DNA from: Agrypnia vestita
Taxonomy: Eukaryota > Arthropoda > Insecta > Trichoptera > Phryganeidae
Assembly: GCA_016648135.1 (NCBI GenBank)
Contig: JADDOH010010112.1
Coordinates: 1 to 64,000, forward strand
Reading direction: 5' to 3'
Length of the DNA: 64,000 nucleotides
Under the pieces are notes generated by a model. The model searched no databases and was not told where the DNA came from. It was given only the letters and a program-made list of their open reading frames with translations. Both the position numbers and the translations under genes were made by a program. Below are positions 34,625 through 46,190 of the stretch, piece by piece. Numbering within the stretch: the first letter of the stretch is position 1; each line of letters starts with the position of its first letter.

Positions 34625-35735
34625 TTATTTGAGTCACAAACAGAATAATGGTTACGAAATACATTAAAAAAATAATACATTATTATTTTAAACTCAGCCC
34701 AGTATTCCAGTACCTACAAGTCTTTTCGGCCTGTTCTAGCAACATTTATACATTTATATATTATATATAAAATTAACTGTGGGAACTGCCAATCATGCTA
34801 TATAGGACAAACCGGAAGAAAAATAAAAACGCGAATAGATGAACATTTTAAAGGGATAAAAAATTTCAATATTAATTCAGAGATGGCAGACCATGTGAGA
34901 TCAGAGGGACATCACTTCAAGTATGATAACGTGGAGGTGTTGCATGTATGCAAAAAAGGAAAGAAATTGGACATTTTGGAAAATATAGAAATTCATCGAA
35001 ATAATGATAAGGCCTTAAACATACAAACACCACTTATTACATCCCCCCTTCTTACCATACTAGCCCCTCCCAGCAACCACTTTCACTTTCCGCCTGCCCC
35101 TCCCCCACTCCTGACAACTCCCGCCCCTTTGTAGTAGATAAAATGTCTTCTTGTCTTAAGTTAGTATATTACTGAAGATGATGCAGTAAGCATCGAAAAC
35201 GTTTTAATTAATTTATTTAATTAAACTGTCATTGTGTGAAGTAAACAACGTTGTGTTCTATTCATAGTTATTATATATTGTATTATATATATTTAATGTA
35301 TCAATGTTTAGAGATTATGTATGAATACGTAAATAAGTGATTGATGTAATGTGTTCTATGGGTTCAGCTTATTGTCAAGAAAATGGATGTTGCGTAGGAG
35401 TGACTTTTTGAATAATGATAGGGCATGTTATTATATAGGGTAAAATGATAGGGTATATATATATATATTCTGCAAGAATATAGCATTAATATTAGAGTCA
35501 TCACCATACATATTGTATGTACGACACGTTCTTGTGATGGGAGAAAAATAACCAACATTATTAGAATGCTGGCTTGTTCTGAAGAACTCCGGGTTTCCTA
35601 TACGGGGTTTAACATGCAAATTTATGTCAGATAAAGAAAAAGAATCAATAGCTCCACTGAGAATCTTACGTAGCACAAGTGATAGAATATTTTTGAGTAA
35701 TAGAGATGATATAATTGTTTCAATTTAATGAGTTT
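34625..35735 (-). pseudogene. LINE-D copy interrupted by a PLE
   Basis: 3' UTR at 34625-34763, then a PLE insertion, then UTR at 35271-35430 and the RT C-terminus (frame 35676 to 35460: MLRKILSGAIDSFSLSDINL, FSPITRTCRTYN) on the minus strand. Colinear with 29425-29940 once the PLE is removed. Confidence 0.7.
34764..35270 (+). mobile_element. Penelope-like element 3' copy inserted in LINE-D
   Basis: Reads KINCGNCQSCYIGQTGR, then KIKTRIDEHFK and on to a stop at 35132-35134. The GIY-YIG domain and a 3' hairpin (35172-35198) match 382-890 with few differences. TTATATATT occurs at both borders (34754-34762 and 35271-35279), a likely target duplication. The reverse transcriptase is missing. It begins at almost the same point as the 370 copy. 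Confidence 0.85.
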
Positions 35736-35867
35736 TGGTAGGATTCAGCAATCCTCTCGCATTTGTATAGTAGCTAGAGATCATTTTGACGTTTTCGTAT
35801 CAGATATCAGATGGTTGACGTAACGCTTAATTTTTGTTGGCGTGTTTATTATTTAGTTGCTCTTCGG

Positions 35868-36390
35868 TATTGTACATGTACAAACACAAACAAACACATT
35901 TCACACACACCCAAAACACTATACATACACGCAGAAACAAAGATGCTATTCAAGTCCCAAGAGCGCGAACCACGTGTGGACAAAGGAACTTCAAACATAT
36001 AGGCCCGAAACTGTACAATACAATGCTGGAAAGGGTATCACAAATTAACGAAAAATGTAAAAACAACTATTAAAATTTGAGTAAAAGAGATGGGTCGACC
36101 AGCTATTGGGAAACTCATCCAAACAAATTGAGAATTAGAAAAATTGAGATTGTATTAGTGTATATTTACATGTGCCTGAGTGTAGGCGATTATAAATCTT
36201 TTTTTAAAACTTATTTGTTCAAAATGTACTTTTTGTTTTAACCTATTTTGTATAAATGTACTTACATATAAGTTATAATTGTAAACTTTGCCTGTCTCAA
36301 CATAGAGCTCTCTAGTGAGACAGGCATAGTATAATTTAACTCAAATAAATGTAAAAGTAAAGAAATGAAATAAATAAAATAAATTTAAAA
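35868..36390 (+). pseudogene. LINE-E RT C-terminus, second copy
   Basis: Near-identical to 25303-25825, including RARTTCGQRNFKHIGPKL (frame 35834-36073), the gagacagg hairpin and the A-rich end. A 6-7 base deletion after QIN breaks the frame relative to the first copy. Confidence 0.72.
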
Positions 36391-36681
36391 ATAATCAAAG
36401 CTTGGACGTGTCCATTTTCTTCAAGTAGCAGCGATCATTTCGCGTGTTACATCGATTCTCAATTCCTTTACCAATAATCCCAGAAAAGTTTTCAAGGCAC
36501 AATAGTCTTTAATTTTTCACTGTGTTCCTTTTTGCTTTGGCGCCTCGAGACAGTCTCCCGTTCTTCCCTCAGGAGCAGGTCCACCCTCGCGACGGGCCTA
36601 CGGAGCGACCGCTCCGGGCGCCGCAAAACGGGGAGCGCCGATGGACATGTTTTTTCATTATTTTATATTTTATTGTAATTT

Positions 36682-36750
36682 CCATTAACCTATCCTAACC
36701 TAACCTCACTTAACCAACCCACAGGTTGGTTAAGTTAGGTTAGGTTTATA
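36682..36750. repeat. Inverted repeat of TTAGG-like units
   Basis: aacctaacctcacttaacca and the inverse ggttggttaagttaggttag lie as 23-base arms around CACAG. The units resemble the insect telomere repeat TTAGG, but only a few copies are present. Confidence 0.6.
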
Positions 36751-36939
36751 AAATATTTTTTTGTCTAGCCTTATAGTTTGATATATCAAAAAACTATTTA
36801 AAATGTAATTTCCTTCGCATATTTTACATTTTTTTTTATTTATTTATACACACTGAGTACTCTTACAATTCATTTGTATAATTTTTCAGTGAATTTTATT
36901 ATTGTTTTTTTTTATTATTTAAAAGATTAGTATTAATAA

Positions 36940-37125
36940 CCCGTCAAAAATGACGGTTCTTTTATATGTTGGTTCCTAAGGATAAGAATTTATTTATTTA
37001 TTTTTAAAAAAAAGTTCTATAAAAAAGGAAAAAAATTATATAAATAAGTTACGGGCGTTACACAAAGTTACGGGGACAGACAGGACGGACAGACAACGAA
37101 ATTAATATAATTGGGATTATCACTG
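36940..37125 (-). repeat. Helitron H3-type fragment
   Basis: aacccgtcaaaaatgacggt, ggttcctaaggataag, then acggggacagacagg, as at 30793. Confidence 0.5.
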
Positions 37126-37959
37126 TCAGAGTCATGTTAATCTGTTGTGGCCAGCAGTGGAAACAATAAACAATACGATATTCTAAAAAGAAAATGAAAA
37201 TTTAGAAAATTGTATACTTATACAACATTAAAAAACAACATAATTTAAAAAAATAAAATTAGTTTTTAGAAATAAATATATCCTCTTACCAATGAATACA
37301 AAACGAATCCGAAATAAGTATGAAATACATTTACACAAATTACAACAATTATTAGTTATAGATATTGGTCAGAGTTATTTTCGACTAATCTCTTCCCAAT
37401 TGCAAAAATTACATTATAAACATTAAATTTAAAATACAAATTATGGAACACTAAAAGAAAAATATAATGGTTTACAACAAACATTGTTTTTCTTTCTGAG
37501 AATTGAAATTCTGAATCTAAATTTATTTATTTATTTATTTAATACACGGTACAACGTACCATTAAAAAAAACAATGTATACAATGATGTATAGATTGATA
37601 GGTAATAATAAAAAAAGGAGAAAGGTATAATTCTATCAAAAACAATTAATAAAGTGATAAAGAAAAATAAAACATTAAGTGAATAAATAAAGTATAACAA
37701 AATTACTCAAATGAAATAATAGTTATCAAATCAAATATGAAAGTCAACAATCAATAAAACTACAACAAATTAAAATAATTATGTCTGAAATTCAAGAAGC
37801 AACAAAATTACAACAAAATGAAATAATTGTAAACAAATCAAATCTGAAACTCAAGAAGCAATAAAAAAGACAGTAAAATAAAATGAAATGTAAAATTCAA
37901 AAATCTAAAAACAAGAGATAGACATGACATCAATAACTAATTATAACGACCAATTTCGT

Positions 37960-38800
37960 CAAGAAGAGCTTTCTTGTAGGCGGCTAGTGTTTCCGAAAAA
38001 ACATCCGATAGGTAGCCATACTCGTTTCCTAACCTATGGAGCTTTCTTGTAGGCGGCTAGTGTTTCCGAAAAAACATCCGATAGGTAGCCATACTCGTTT
38101 CCTAACCTATGGAGCCTTCTAATAGGTGAGCTATAGAAATAATTTACACCAACATTGTCACAATGAAACGATATACTTTGTCTAGTGCTCCTGGAAGGGA
38201 TGCGATAAAAAATTAGCTGCGTTAGTTCTGAACTTTTGTAATAATTATTTACGATTTTATACAATAATACGAGGTCAGCAATTTTCCTTCTATCGGATAA
38301 TCTATTTAGTTTAATTAGAGACAATAGAAAATTATAATTTATGTCCATTATTGGTATGTGTAATTTAAAATTAACAACTCTCAAAAATTTGTGCTGCACT
38401 CGCTCAATATTATTGGAGTGAACAGTGTAATGTGGAGACCATACAGGAGAATTAGATTCTAATTGAGTTCAAACTAGAGACGTACATAATAATTTAATGG
38501 AATTAATAGTGTTTAAGTCTTTTGTAAGCCTCAAAATAAATCCTAGCATCTTCAACGCATTATTAGTGATGTTGTCAATATGTGGAATAAATGTTAGTTT
38601 CTCATCAAATATCACACCTAGATCTCTTACAATCTTGACTCTTTCAAGAGGAATGTCATTTAATATATACGTAAAATTGAGGGGATTTTTTATTTTAAAA
38701 AAGGTGATTACTTGGCATTTTTGAATACTCAAATAAAGTTTGTTAACATTACACCAGTTGATAAGTGCATTTAAATTATTCTGCAATACCAAACAATCTC
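37960..38800 (-). pseudogene. LINE-C reverse transcriptase C-terminal part
   Basis: Minus-strand frames 38792-38469 (LNALINWCNVNKLYLSIQKC, VRDLGVIFDEKLTF, ALKMLGFILRLTKD) and 38399-38034 (MQHKFLRVVNFKL, RRKIADLVLLYKIV, GVNYFYSSPIRRL) form the thumb and tail of a non-LTR reverse transcriptase. An in-frame stop lies between them near 38465. A 73-base tandem duplication (37968-38040 and 38041-38113) in the last codons shifts the frame. The downstream 3' UTR is not delimited. Confidence 0.82.
37968..38113. repeat. Exact 73-bp tandem duplication
   Basis: gctttcttgtaggcggctag through cctaacctatgga occurs twice in direct succession without a difference. 73 is not a multiple of three, so it breaks the LINE frame. 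Confidence 0.9.
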
Positions 38801-40580
38801 AGAATGCAATTTTTCTACAGGTCTTGTCAAGAGTGCTAAATGTTTTTTCGTCAAATTGTTAGTGTACCTACAGAAAAATACAAAATAATGAAAAAATATG
38901 GAATGAATCTGCGAAGAAAGATGGAACTAAAATTGGCCCCAAGAAATTGACACAGCGTAGGACAAAGAGCGGTGGAAGATTGCCGCCCAAGTTGTAAGCC
39001 CTCAAACCAACAAAATTGTCAATTTTCAAACGACGGACCTGCTCAAGGGTTGGAGGTTCTCAGAGGTGTATTTTGAGAGTTCGGCTCCCGAGGGAGTGGA
39101 AAATAATTGTGAATTTGTTCCAAATTCTCAGAACAGCGGGCTGCCCGGGCGGCAGCGGGTATGGGTCGCCACTCCGGGAAATCTCCACTAAGTTTCTTCG
39201 AACACTGCCAAGTTTCAGTGCAATCATGTCCACGGGAGGTTTTTTCGCGAAGCCCACTATTGTAAAATCGAAATGTATGAAAATGCTGTGAAAATGAAAC
39301 ATGGAAATGGCAAAAAATGTTCCCAGAAGCAGAAAAGATATTTTTATTTAAGTCTCACGGAGATGAAGCTATTTATAGGGTAGCTACAGTGATTATCACC
39401 TTCATTAGCTGGCTCAAATTATCACTTTACACAATGCAATGTTCACCAATTCCACCCTAAGAATGATATGATAACAATAATGATACCTCTATTTTTTTTT
39501 TCAAGTAAATTTGTGCGATGACGGACGGAATGGAATGGAATGGAAAAAGAATGCCGGCTCTCAAAGAAAAAACACCGGCACACGCTTTCCAACTGTCACT
39601 GGTCAGATATATGAAAATTTAAATCCTGGCTAGCGGTTGGCGTAGAATACATCGGGTGCCAGATTCGACCAATCAAAATCATTCCGCGGCCGGCGCGCGG
39701 CGGTCACGAAACAGAGGTATCCTAACCTAGGTATACCAACGGGATAACTTTGTACTATGGATACGCTACAATCCGTTTAAATATTTGAAAGAATACAGAT
39801 GTAGAAAATTGTATCACGGGATGGTAGAAGCGGAAGTAATTGCACATAATCGAGGATTTTACAGCACTTTTAAAAATGAATTGAAATTTCTGCAAAGATC
39901 TGGAACCTATAAAAAATCCTGTAAAGGAGATCGACCGGCCACTGTGCTCTCAATTTTATTGAAATCGTGTGATCTGTGTTGCTAGTGGGTGTATGATTCC
40001 AACGATAGTAGATCAAGAAAATACCTACCGGCGAGCGACAAGTTTTCTAGTGCGAACCTGGGCGATTTAAGTAACGTGCATTAGGATATGAGACACAAGT
40101 TATTAAAGATTGATAATAAGTTCGAATTACGAAATTAGTAAAATGTACACCGAAGATTCTAGAAACATTTTGTGAGTATTTAAGAGCAGTACTCGATTAA
40201 ATTCGTGTCCCGTGACTTTCTGTAATTAATAATAGTTTTCAATGTTTAATTTGTTTTCCACAGCCAGGACACTATGACAACATAAATACAACTTTCAAAA
40301 CACATATCCACACATTATCAAATTTTTGAACGAGAGAGAGAGAACAATTTTTAAGAGAACGGCACACTCTTTTGTTGACGACAACTAACCTGTTTTCTCG
40401 CTTGCAGCTGACTATTGGTGCAGGTTACGAGTTGATCCGATAGGTGTCACGTTGTGTCCAGCTCACCATTAAGCCATCCCTGTCACAAAATTCTCAATCG
40501 AAATATATATAGTTTTGCTGATTGGCTAATGGGTTGTGACATGGAAGTGAATCAAGATCCGTAAATACACTTTTTTTACA
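38801..40580. other. Mostly unassigned; possible old LTR at 39780-40285
   Basis: The end ttttccacagccaggacac, tatgaca at 40255-40280 resembles the LTR family's ...gcagccacgacacgtgaca, with AATAAA-poor, diverged DNA before it. The rest shows no gene; a TGGAA simple repeat lies at 39528-39545. Confidence 0.35.
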
Positions 40581-40589
40581 TCGTAATGG

Positions 40590-41405
40590 AGAATAAAAAA
40601 ACGAGCGACCCTTACAATAGTCGCATATGATGTGTAACATTTGACATCTCACAATTAAAAATATCAATTGAGCTGCAACAGAAATGAACATCCAAATTTA
40701 AAAAAGCTATAACCTATATATTTATTAATTAATAAATACAAGTAAAGAAAATGTATGTACATTTATTTATTATTGAATTTTGCCGGACTAGGTAGGTACC
40801 GTACATCTACATACGCATTTTTATTTAGAAATGTGTTTGGTCAATTATATGTTTTCATTTATGTTAGAACTGTGTACGTCAAACAATTTGTCTATGGTCA
40901 TTTAAATATGTTCTCTTCCTGTTCCTTTCACTTTTCTGTTGAGTCATCTGTGTCTGTTTTAGTTAAAGGAATATATAATATTTAAAAGTAATTCAATCCT
41001 GTGTTGTTATTACTATAACCCATCAATTTATTTTGTTAGATGGCGGTAGTATGCCGCTCTACATATTGCATGAAAACTTTGGATAAATATTTAAAAATAA
41101 TCACATAAAATACATAAAATTTGAGAATGTAAATTATTAAGGGTAGTTATTGTTCACAGTAATGTAAAAAAATTAGGTATTTATTACATAGTTTCAAGGA
41201 TATAAGCCAAAATATATCAAAGTTACAACATTCACACGCTTGACACCAGACGCGCAACATATATACAAAATAAGAAGTGTTGAATGTGGCAAGTGTGCGT
41301 CTTCGCTGTGATGGCACTTGCTGGACATTGATTTGTTTATAAACGATTAAAAAAATTTCATCGCGCGCGCTCATTGGTCAAATGAAATTGCGCGCGCTTC
41401 CCGTG
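40590..41405 (-). repeat. Unclassified repeat, inverted copy, next to receptor exon
   Basis: Inverse of 57740-58290: shared words include gtttataaacaaatcaatgt, ccatcacagcaaagacgcac, aataactacccttaatgatt and the GCGCGC/CCAAT-like region. The repeat ends about 50 bases before the exon at 41458. No ORF. Confidence 0.65.
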
Positions 41406-41457
41406 CGTCTTATTTAAACATCAATAATATTAAATTACCTATTTTATATTGTTCTAG

Positions 41458-41560
41458 GTTACTGGCCTTTCGGATGGGTGTGGTGCAACGTGTACGTGAC
41501 GTGCGACGTGCTGGCGTGCTCGGCGAGCATCATGCACATGTGCTTCATATCTCTAGGAAG
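41458..41560 (+). CDS. Dop2R: D2-like dopamine receptor, internal exon (TM3)
   Basis: Internal exon of a class A biogenic-amine GPCR. It is read in the frame starting TAC at 41460; the two bases 41458-41459 finish a codon begun in the previous exon. It begins YWPFGWVWC and continues through [10 protein letters not shown] to FISLG, which is extracellular loop 1 into TM3 of a D2-class receptor. Seen: the Cys of the conserved disulfide (position 3.25, ninth residue), the amine-binding Asp exactly seven residues later (3.32), followed by the D2-like V-L-x-C-S-A-S-I run. The upstream TTGTTCTAG|G acceptor and downstream GGAAG|GTAAGA donor are good consensus sites. The last two bases AG join the first base of the exon at 52137 to make Arg 3.50. 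Known: D2-like insect receptors signal through Gi/o in neuronal plasma membrane. Odd: position 3.49 is Gly, not Asp. The preceding TM1-TM2 exon is not found in the window. An octopamine or tyramine receptor is less likely given the downstream RYLGIRNP segment. Confidence 0.93.
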
Positions 41561-41639
41561 GTAAGATTCCTGTTTTACCCACCGTGATCTCGAAATATTC
41601 CTATTATAAACCGTACAATAAATTCTCAAAAATGTAACT

Positions 41640-42310
41640 ATTTGAGGCCAAACGGAAAACGCATAAAATGGACATAAAAATACACAACAAAACACTCACT
41701 GAACTAGAAAATACTAAATATTTAGGACTCAACATAGACAGACACCTCAAATGGACCTTTCAAATAGACAAAGTAATTGACTCACTGACTAAACTGACCA
41801 GCCTATCCACAAAATACACGAAGTCACACCGAAGACCGTAAAAATTCTGATGTACCAGGCATACGTCAAGAGAAGAATAGGATATTTGATACCTTCTGGG
41901 GAACCGGAAACAAAACTAACCTAAACAGACTCCTACGACTACAAAACAAAACACTAAAAATGGTCTATGATCTGAAATACCGGATACCAACTGAAACTGT
42001 ATACCGTATAACACAACAATTAAACATCGAAAGCATTACAAAAATCGAAAAACTTAAAATCATTCACAGACTAGCAATTGGCGAAATACAAAACGAAGAC
42101 ATAAAATTACACAAAATACACGAAAAACACCAACACAACACTAGAATGGCTCAAAACTATCACATTACACACGCCAAAACAAAAACAGGACAATCCCGAA
42201 TAATTAGCAACGGATTAATACTATACAACGACCTGCCATAACAGACCAAACAACTGAGCACTGACAAATTCAAAACAGATGTGACAAAAATGCTAAAACT
42301 CGGCCAACTA
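41640..42310 (+). pseudogene. LINE reverse transcriptase fragment
   Basis: Plus-strand frames read LENTKYLGLNIDRHLKWTF, then after shifts MVYDLKYRIPTETVYRITQQ and ITKIEKLKIIHRLAIGEI, with the stop at 42239-42241. The order (YLG..ID..L.W….H) is the post-palm region of non-LTR RTs. Several frameshifts are present. It starts only about 80 bases after the exon donor. Confidence 0.7.
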
Positions 42311-43074
42311 TAAAAAAATTACTTTGTACCTAAATTATATTATTATTATATTCTTATATTGAATGTAAAAATGTTACCCATAAACCTTTTAGGTTTCTAT
42401 TATATTTTAAATATAAAAAAATTAAAAATCTATGTCTAGTCGCCGTAGAACCCCGCGCGCCAGCCGACTCACTTTACCTACCGACGTCACATTGTACGGC
42501 AGCTCTGTGCTGACTCCGATCGTGCATAGTTCAGGCATTGCACACAACTTAGAAATATTTATTGAAAACTGACAAGTATATTGTTGATGAATTTGGCAAT
42601 AACATTATACAGATTATTCATGCTGATCATTAAAATGGATGGAAAGCATAATAAAATATACTTAAAAATATAAAAACATTTTATTTAACACCTTTTTATT
42701 GAATAAAAGCTAGTTTCAGAGGTGAACAACCTCGTGTAGGACATTTTTTTCCAGTACAGTCAGTTAAAACTGGGCAAAGTATTGATTTTGAATACTTGGT
42801 TTGGTCAAAAGTGACATTTTCTTCCAAGCTGGAGTAGTTGGCTTTGAATTTTGGACAAAAGTTTACAGAAGCATTATTCAGGATTACATAATAATAAAAA
42901 AATGAAGAAAAATAAAGATTTGTAGCAACAGAAGTGAAAAGACCGCCACAGGGTGTAGATTTTTTCGATTTTTTTTAAATGCTTATAATTTTTAAAACAA
43001 ATGACTTACAATTTTTAAAACAATTGACATTTTTCTGATAACTATTATAACTATTATCACCCGATTTCGGCTTG

Positions 43075-43165
43075 ACGTCGAGATACGGGACACCCTGTAT
43101 ATATACAAAATAACAGGGTGTATATATATATGTGTATATATATATACACCCTGTTATTTTGCAGT
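43075..43165. repeat. Palindromic ACACCCTGTATA element
   Basis: gcaaaataacagggtgtata-type arms meet around a TATATA/GTGTATA centre, with another caccctgtatata on the left. A short inverted-repeat transposon or MITE; the family is not assigned. Confidence 0.55.
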
Positions 43166-43189
43166 TATTGAGTAAATCATTATTATTAT

Positions 43190-43760
43190 AATTAAAAGAA
43201 TTTTATTTCCATTTATAATTATAAATGTAACATCGTACTGTAAAAGACCTAATATTTCTTTATGGGATCGTAAATAGTTTGACTGATTGCCCCCAGATTA
43301 TTAGTCTGATCGACTTATATGCCCCATCGAGGTCATCAAGACACAGTGCATTATTCTATTATAGTGGAAATGTCAGAACTAATGCATTAGCAAACTCTGT
43401 AATTCCCAGATTACACTCATTTGGGAATGAACATGCAGAGGCGGCTGACATTTTTGCTGATAGTATAACTGTGTATAAGACAAAGCTGATACAATTGTTT
43501 ACATCTCAAGAAATGGAAATGGACAATAAATTTTTCTGTATTATTTTACCTTAAACTATTATTATTTGTACCTACTGTATTATTATTTTATCTGTCTCAT
43601 GTTTTTCTGTATTATTATTATTATTAACTTTTAACTATTATTATTGTAACTTTTTTAACTGTATTATTATTTAACTGTCTTATGTTATTTTTAAAAAAAA
43701 TTATTCTGTATATTTGTAAAAGCCCATAAGGGCGTTAAATAAATAAATAAATAAATAATT
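43190..43760 (+). pseudogene. LINE-C RT C-terminus with 3' UTR
   Basis: The frame to 43554 reads LIDLYAPSRSSRHSALFYY, VRTNALANSVIPRLHSFGN and AADIFADSITVYKTKL. The 3' UTR ends tgtaaaagcccataagggcg and (AATA)n at 43738-43758, the same 3' word as the inverse at 54545-54570. Confidence 0.75.
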
Positions 43761-44099
43761 CTAAAAGAAACAATATTTCTTATGGTAGCACGAGTTTACA
43801 ACATGGCTACGTAGGATATTTTCTGCCGCTGTATACTAAAGGTTAATGAAAAAACCTTAAGTGAATACGTGCGACAAATTCTATTTCCGTATCGAAGCGC
43901 CGGCGCCGTTGGCCATTGAAAAATTGACGTCACATCCCTCTTTAGCAAATATCACAAACCGTGGGCAGAGGCGGCGCGTGGGAGGGATCGGGTGGTCCAT
44001 GGTGTTTGACTTAGGGAGCGCGGTGGCTTGAATTGTTATTGACAACTAAGTCACAGAAAGTCACAAATTATTTTTAGAACGCTTGTAATGGATACGTCG

Positions 44100-44580
44100 C
44101 AGCCAACTGTTTATAATTAGCCAGACGAGTGAACGCGTAGGCCGTTGGTCGTTTAAGAATGGTCGAGCGATGTGATTTTTACTTGTCAGCTTGTCTGCTT
44201 GTCTGCCGAAAAAAATTTGGATCGATTTTTAACCCTTTTCCCGAGATCCAAGCGAGCTGAAACTTTGCAGGCAAACTCGTGGGGACGATAAAAATGATCG
44301 AACAAAATTTTGTTAAAATCTTTTAATCATTATGGTACGATTTTGAATTTTTCGAAATTTTAACGGTTTTTATTACTCCCTTTCGTAGCGTCGCCCGACG
44401 CGTGGGGTAAGCGCGAAACCTGTTTCAACTAGTAAATGAGAAAGGGAGTATAAAAAAACTTGTTTTTTATGGGTTAGTTTTCAAAATATTTTCAATAGAG
44501 AAGTCGTAGAACTTAAACAGTTCTATAAAAAAGTCGGCGACAACATATATCTATATGTTAAGGGTATTACACGAATTGAC
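44100..44580. repeat. Helitron-related block
   Basis: aatggtcgagcgatgtgatt and gtcgtagaacttaaacagtt parallel the interior of the Helitron 3888-4305 (aatggtcgagcgatgcgttt, gttgtagaactgaaacagtt). Ends are lost. Confidence 0.45.
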
Positions 44581-44659
44581 ATGAATACGACATAAATCTT
44601 ATATAATATAAATATTATAATATGACAAGTAAATAATATATAAAAACTCCAAAGCCTAA

Positions 44660-44990
44660 TTAACTTACATAATGGTCACGTCATTTGCCCTCAGAGGTAG
44701 GCAGAGAAGACAGAATGAAATACTCTTGCGTTCTGGAAGACGTTTGCCTCGTTTACGTTCATAAATCAAAGGCCGTCCTCCAATGTATGAATTTTTTTCA
44801 CGGACGCCTTCTATTCCTGCTACCTTCAACACTCGCCTTATATACGTATTTTCTTTACCATCCTAATATATTTTTCGTTCACATTTTAAAAGAAAAATTT
44901 AATTGTCTTACAAATTCGTATAAGCATACAGATTTAAATCTTTACCTGAGAGCGAACACGTCATATATCCATTTTTGGCTAAAATAACAT
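44660..44990 (-). repeat. Decayed LINE-A 3' fragment
   Basis: taggcagagaagacagaatg and later cttcaacactcgccttatat correspond to taggcagagaggatagagcg and the LINE-A minus-strand C-terminal region. Confidence 0.5.
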
Positions 44991-45253
44991 CAATATATTT
45001 TTTTATACAACACCGTATTCCTCCGTTCCTGAAAGCCTCGTTCTCCATTCCTCATAACAAAATAACTAAAACCCTTAAAAATGTCTTAATCATTTACTAC
45101 ATTGAGAAAATATTACAAGTATGTATATAATAAAAGATGAAAAAGTTATTTAAAAAAACGGTAAAATTATCTTTAGATCTAAAACAACCCAAATCCGTTA
45201 AAATTTACATTGGCTGGTATTTAACAAAACATGAACCTTAAATAATATTATAT

Positions 45254-45864
45254 TGTAATAAGGCTAAAAAGAAACACGCACTCATGTCAAATGACAGTTG
45301 TTTGAAATGATTACAAAACTAACGAAGGTTCCAGAACGGCCTAGCATAATCTATGACTTCATCTATGAAACATCTCCAAAATTCTGGAAAATACGAGGAA
45401 CTTTTCGAAAACGTCTCGGAATTTCGATAACAGCATTAGCCAATATAAATACGACACGCGGGAGTAAGGAGTGAGTTTGTTTTGGGCGCGCGTGTCTGAC
45501 AGCGATAATAGAAGCAAGGTAGCAGCGAGTCGCGAGTTGCCAGGACGGCCGAGCGAGTCGTAATTCGACAGCGAAGATTCCGAAAAGTTCTTACGTAGCG
45601 AGATAAACCGAAGTGAAATTAATTAGTGCGGAAACTGGATGGAATATTCTAGTGAATAGTGAATAAAGTGTCAAAGCGAATATAAAGTGTCTATTTACGA
45701 GTGATAAATTTGCGAAGTAGTTTAATTTAAGGAATAGCGTTACATTTAATAGTGTTAAGCGACTTTATACGTTAGTTTAATTAATTAATCGGTATTTAAT
45801 AAATCCTGTACTAAATAAATCCCAGCGATTTCATTGATTTCTCCTGCAGCCACGACACGTGACA
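45254..45864 (+). mobile_element. Complete solo LTR with ATAT duplication
   Basis: Starts TGTAATAAGGCTAAAAAG and ends CACGACACGTGACA, with ATAT at 45250-45253 and 45865-45868 as a 4-bp duplication of the kind made by Ty3/gypsy-type integrases. It has TATA-like aatataaatacgac at about 45444, several AATAAA signals (45833-45845 and nearby) and a 3-pentamer heat shock element at 45324-45336. No internal region, so it arose by LTR-LTR recombination. Best reference copy of the family in this window. Confidence 0.85.
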
Positions 45865-45959
45865 ATATTAAAAAAATATATATATTAAAAGTGACTTAAA
45901 AGGACAAATAATTTTTAACATTTAACCACGACATCATCTACTCAAATTACAACACATAA

Positions 45960-46190
45960 ACCCTATAATGGGATCTGAATCATCGGCCAGAGATCAAATA
46001 TACACGGTAGAATATCCCAGAAAATTACACGCAGAAGATTCTGAACGGCCGTGAAAACCTGAGAACAAAACCAGAGACACCGGCAAGTAAGCCCTATTTC
46101 CATAGCACAAGCGTTTAGCTTATTTTGAAAACAGTAAGAATATTCATGCGACACATATTATGTGTTCGTACCTCTAATTTTTAATAAAAA
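45960..46190. repeat. Fold-back arm and SINE-1 body, decayed
   Basis: tcggccagagatcaaatata, cggtagaatatcccagaaaa and ttctgaacggccgtgaaaac match the fold-back family; caagtaagccctatttccat, agcacaagcgtttagctta match the SINE-1 body. Confidence 0.6.

Noticed and set aside
41459..41695. 78-codon minus-strand frame over the first receptor exon
   Set aside because: Antisense shadow of the exon; no family features and it crosses the splice donor.
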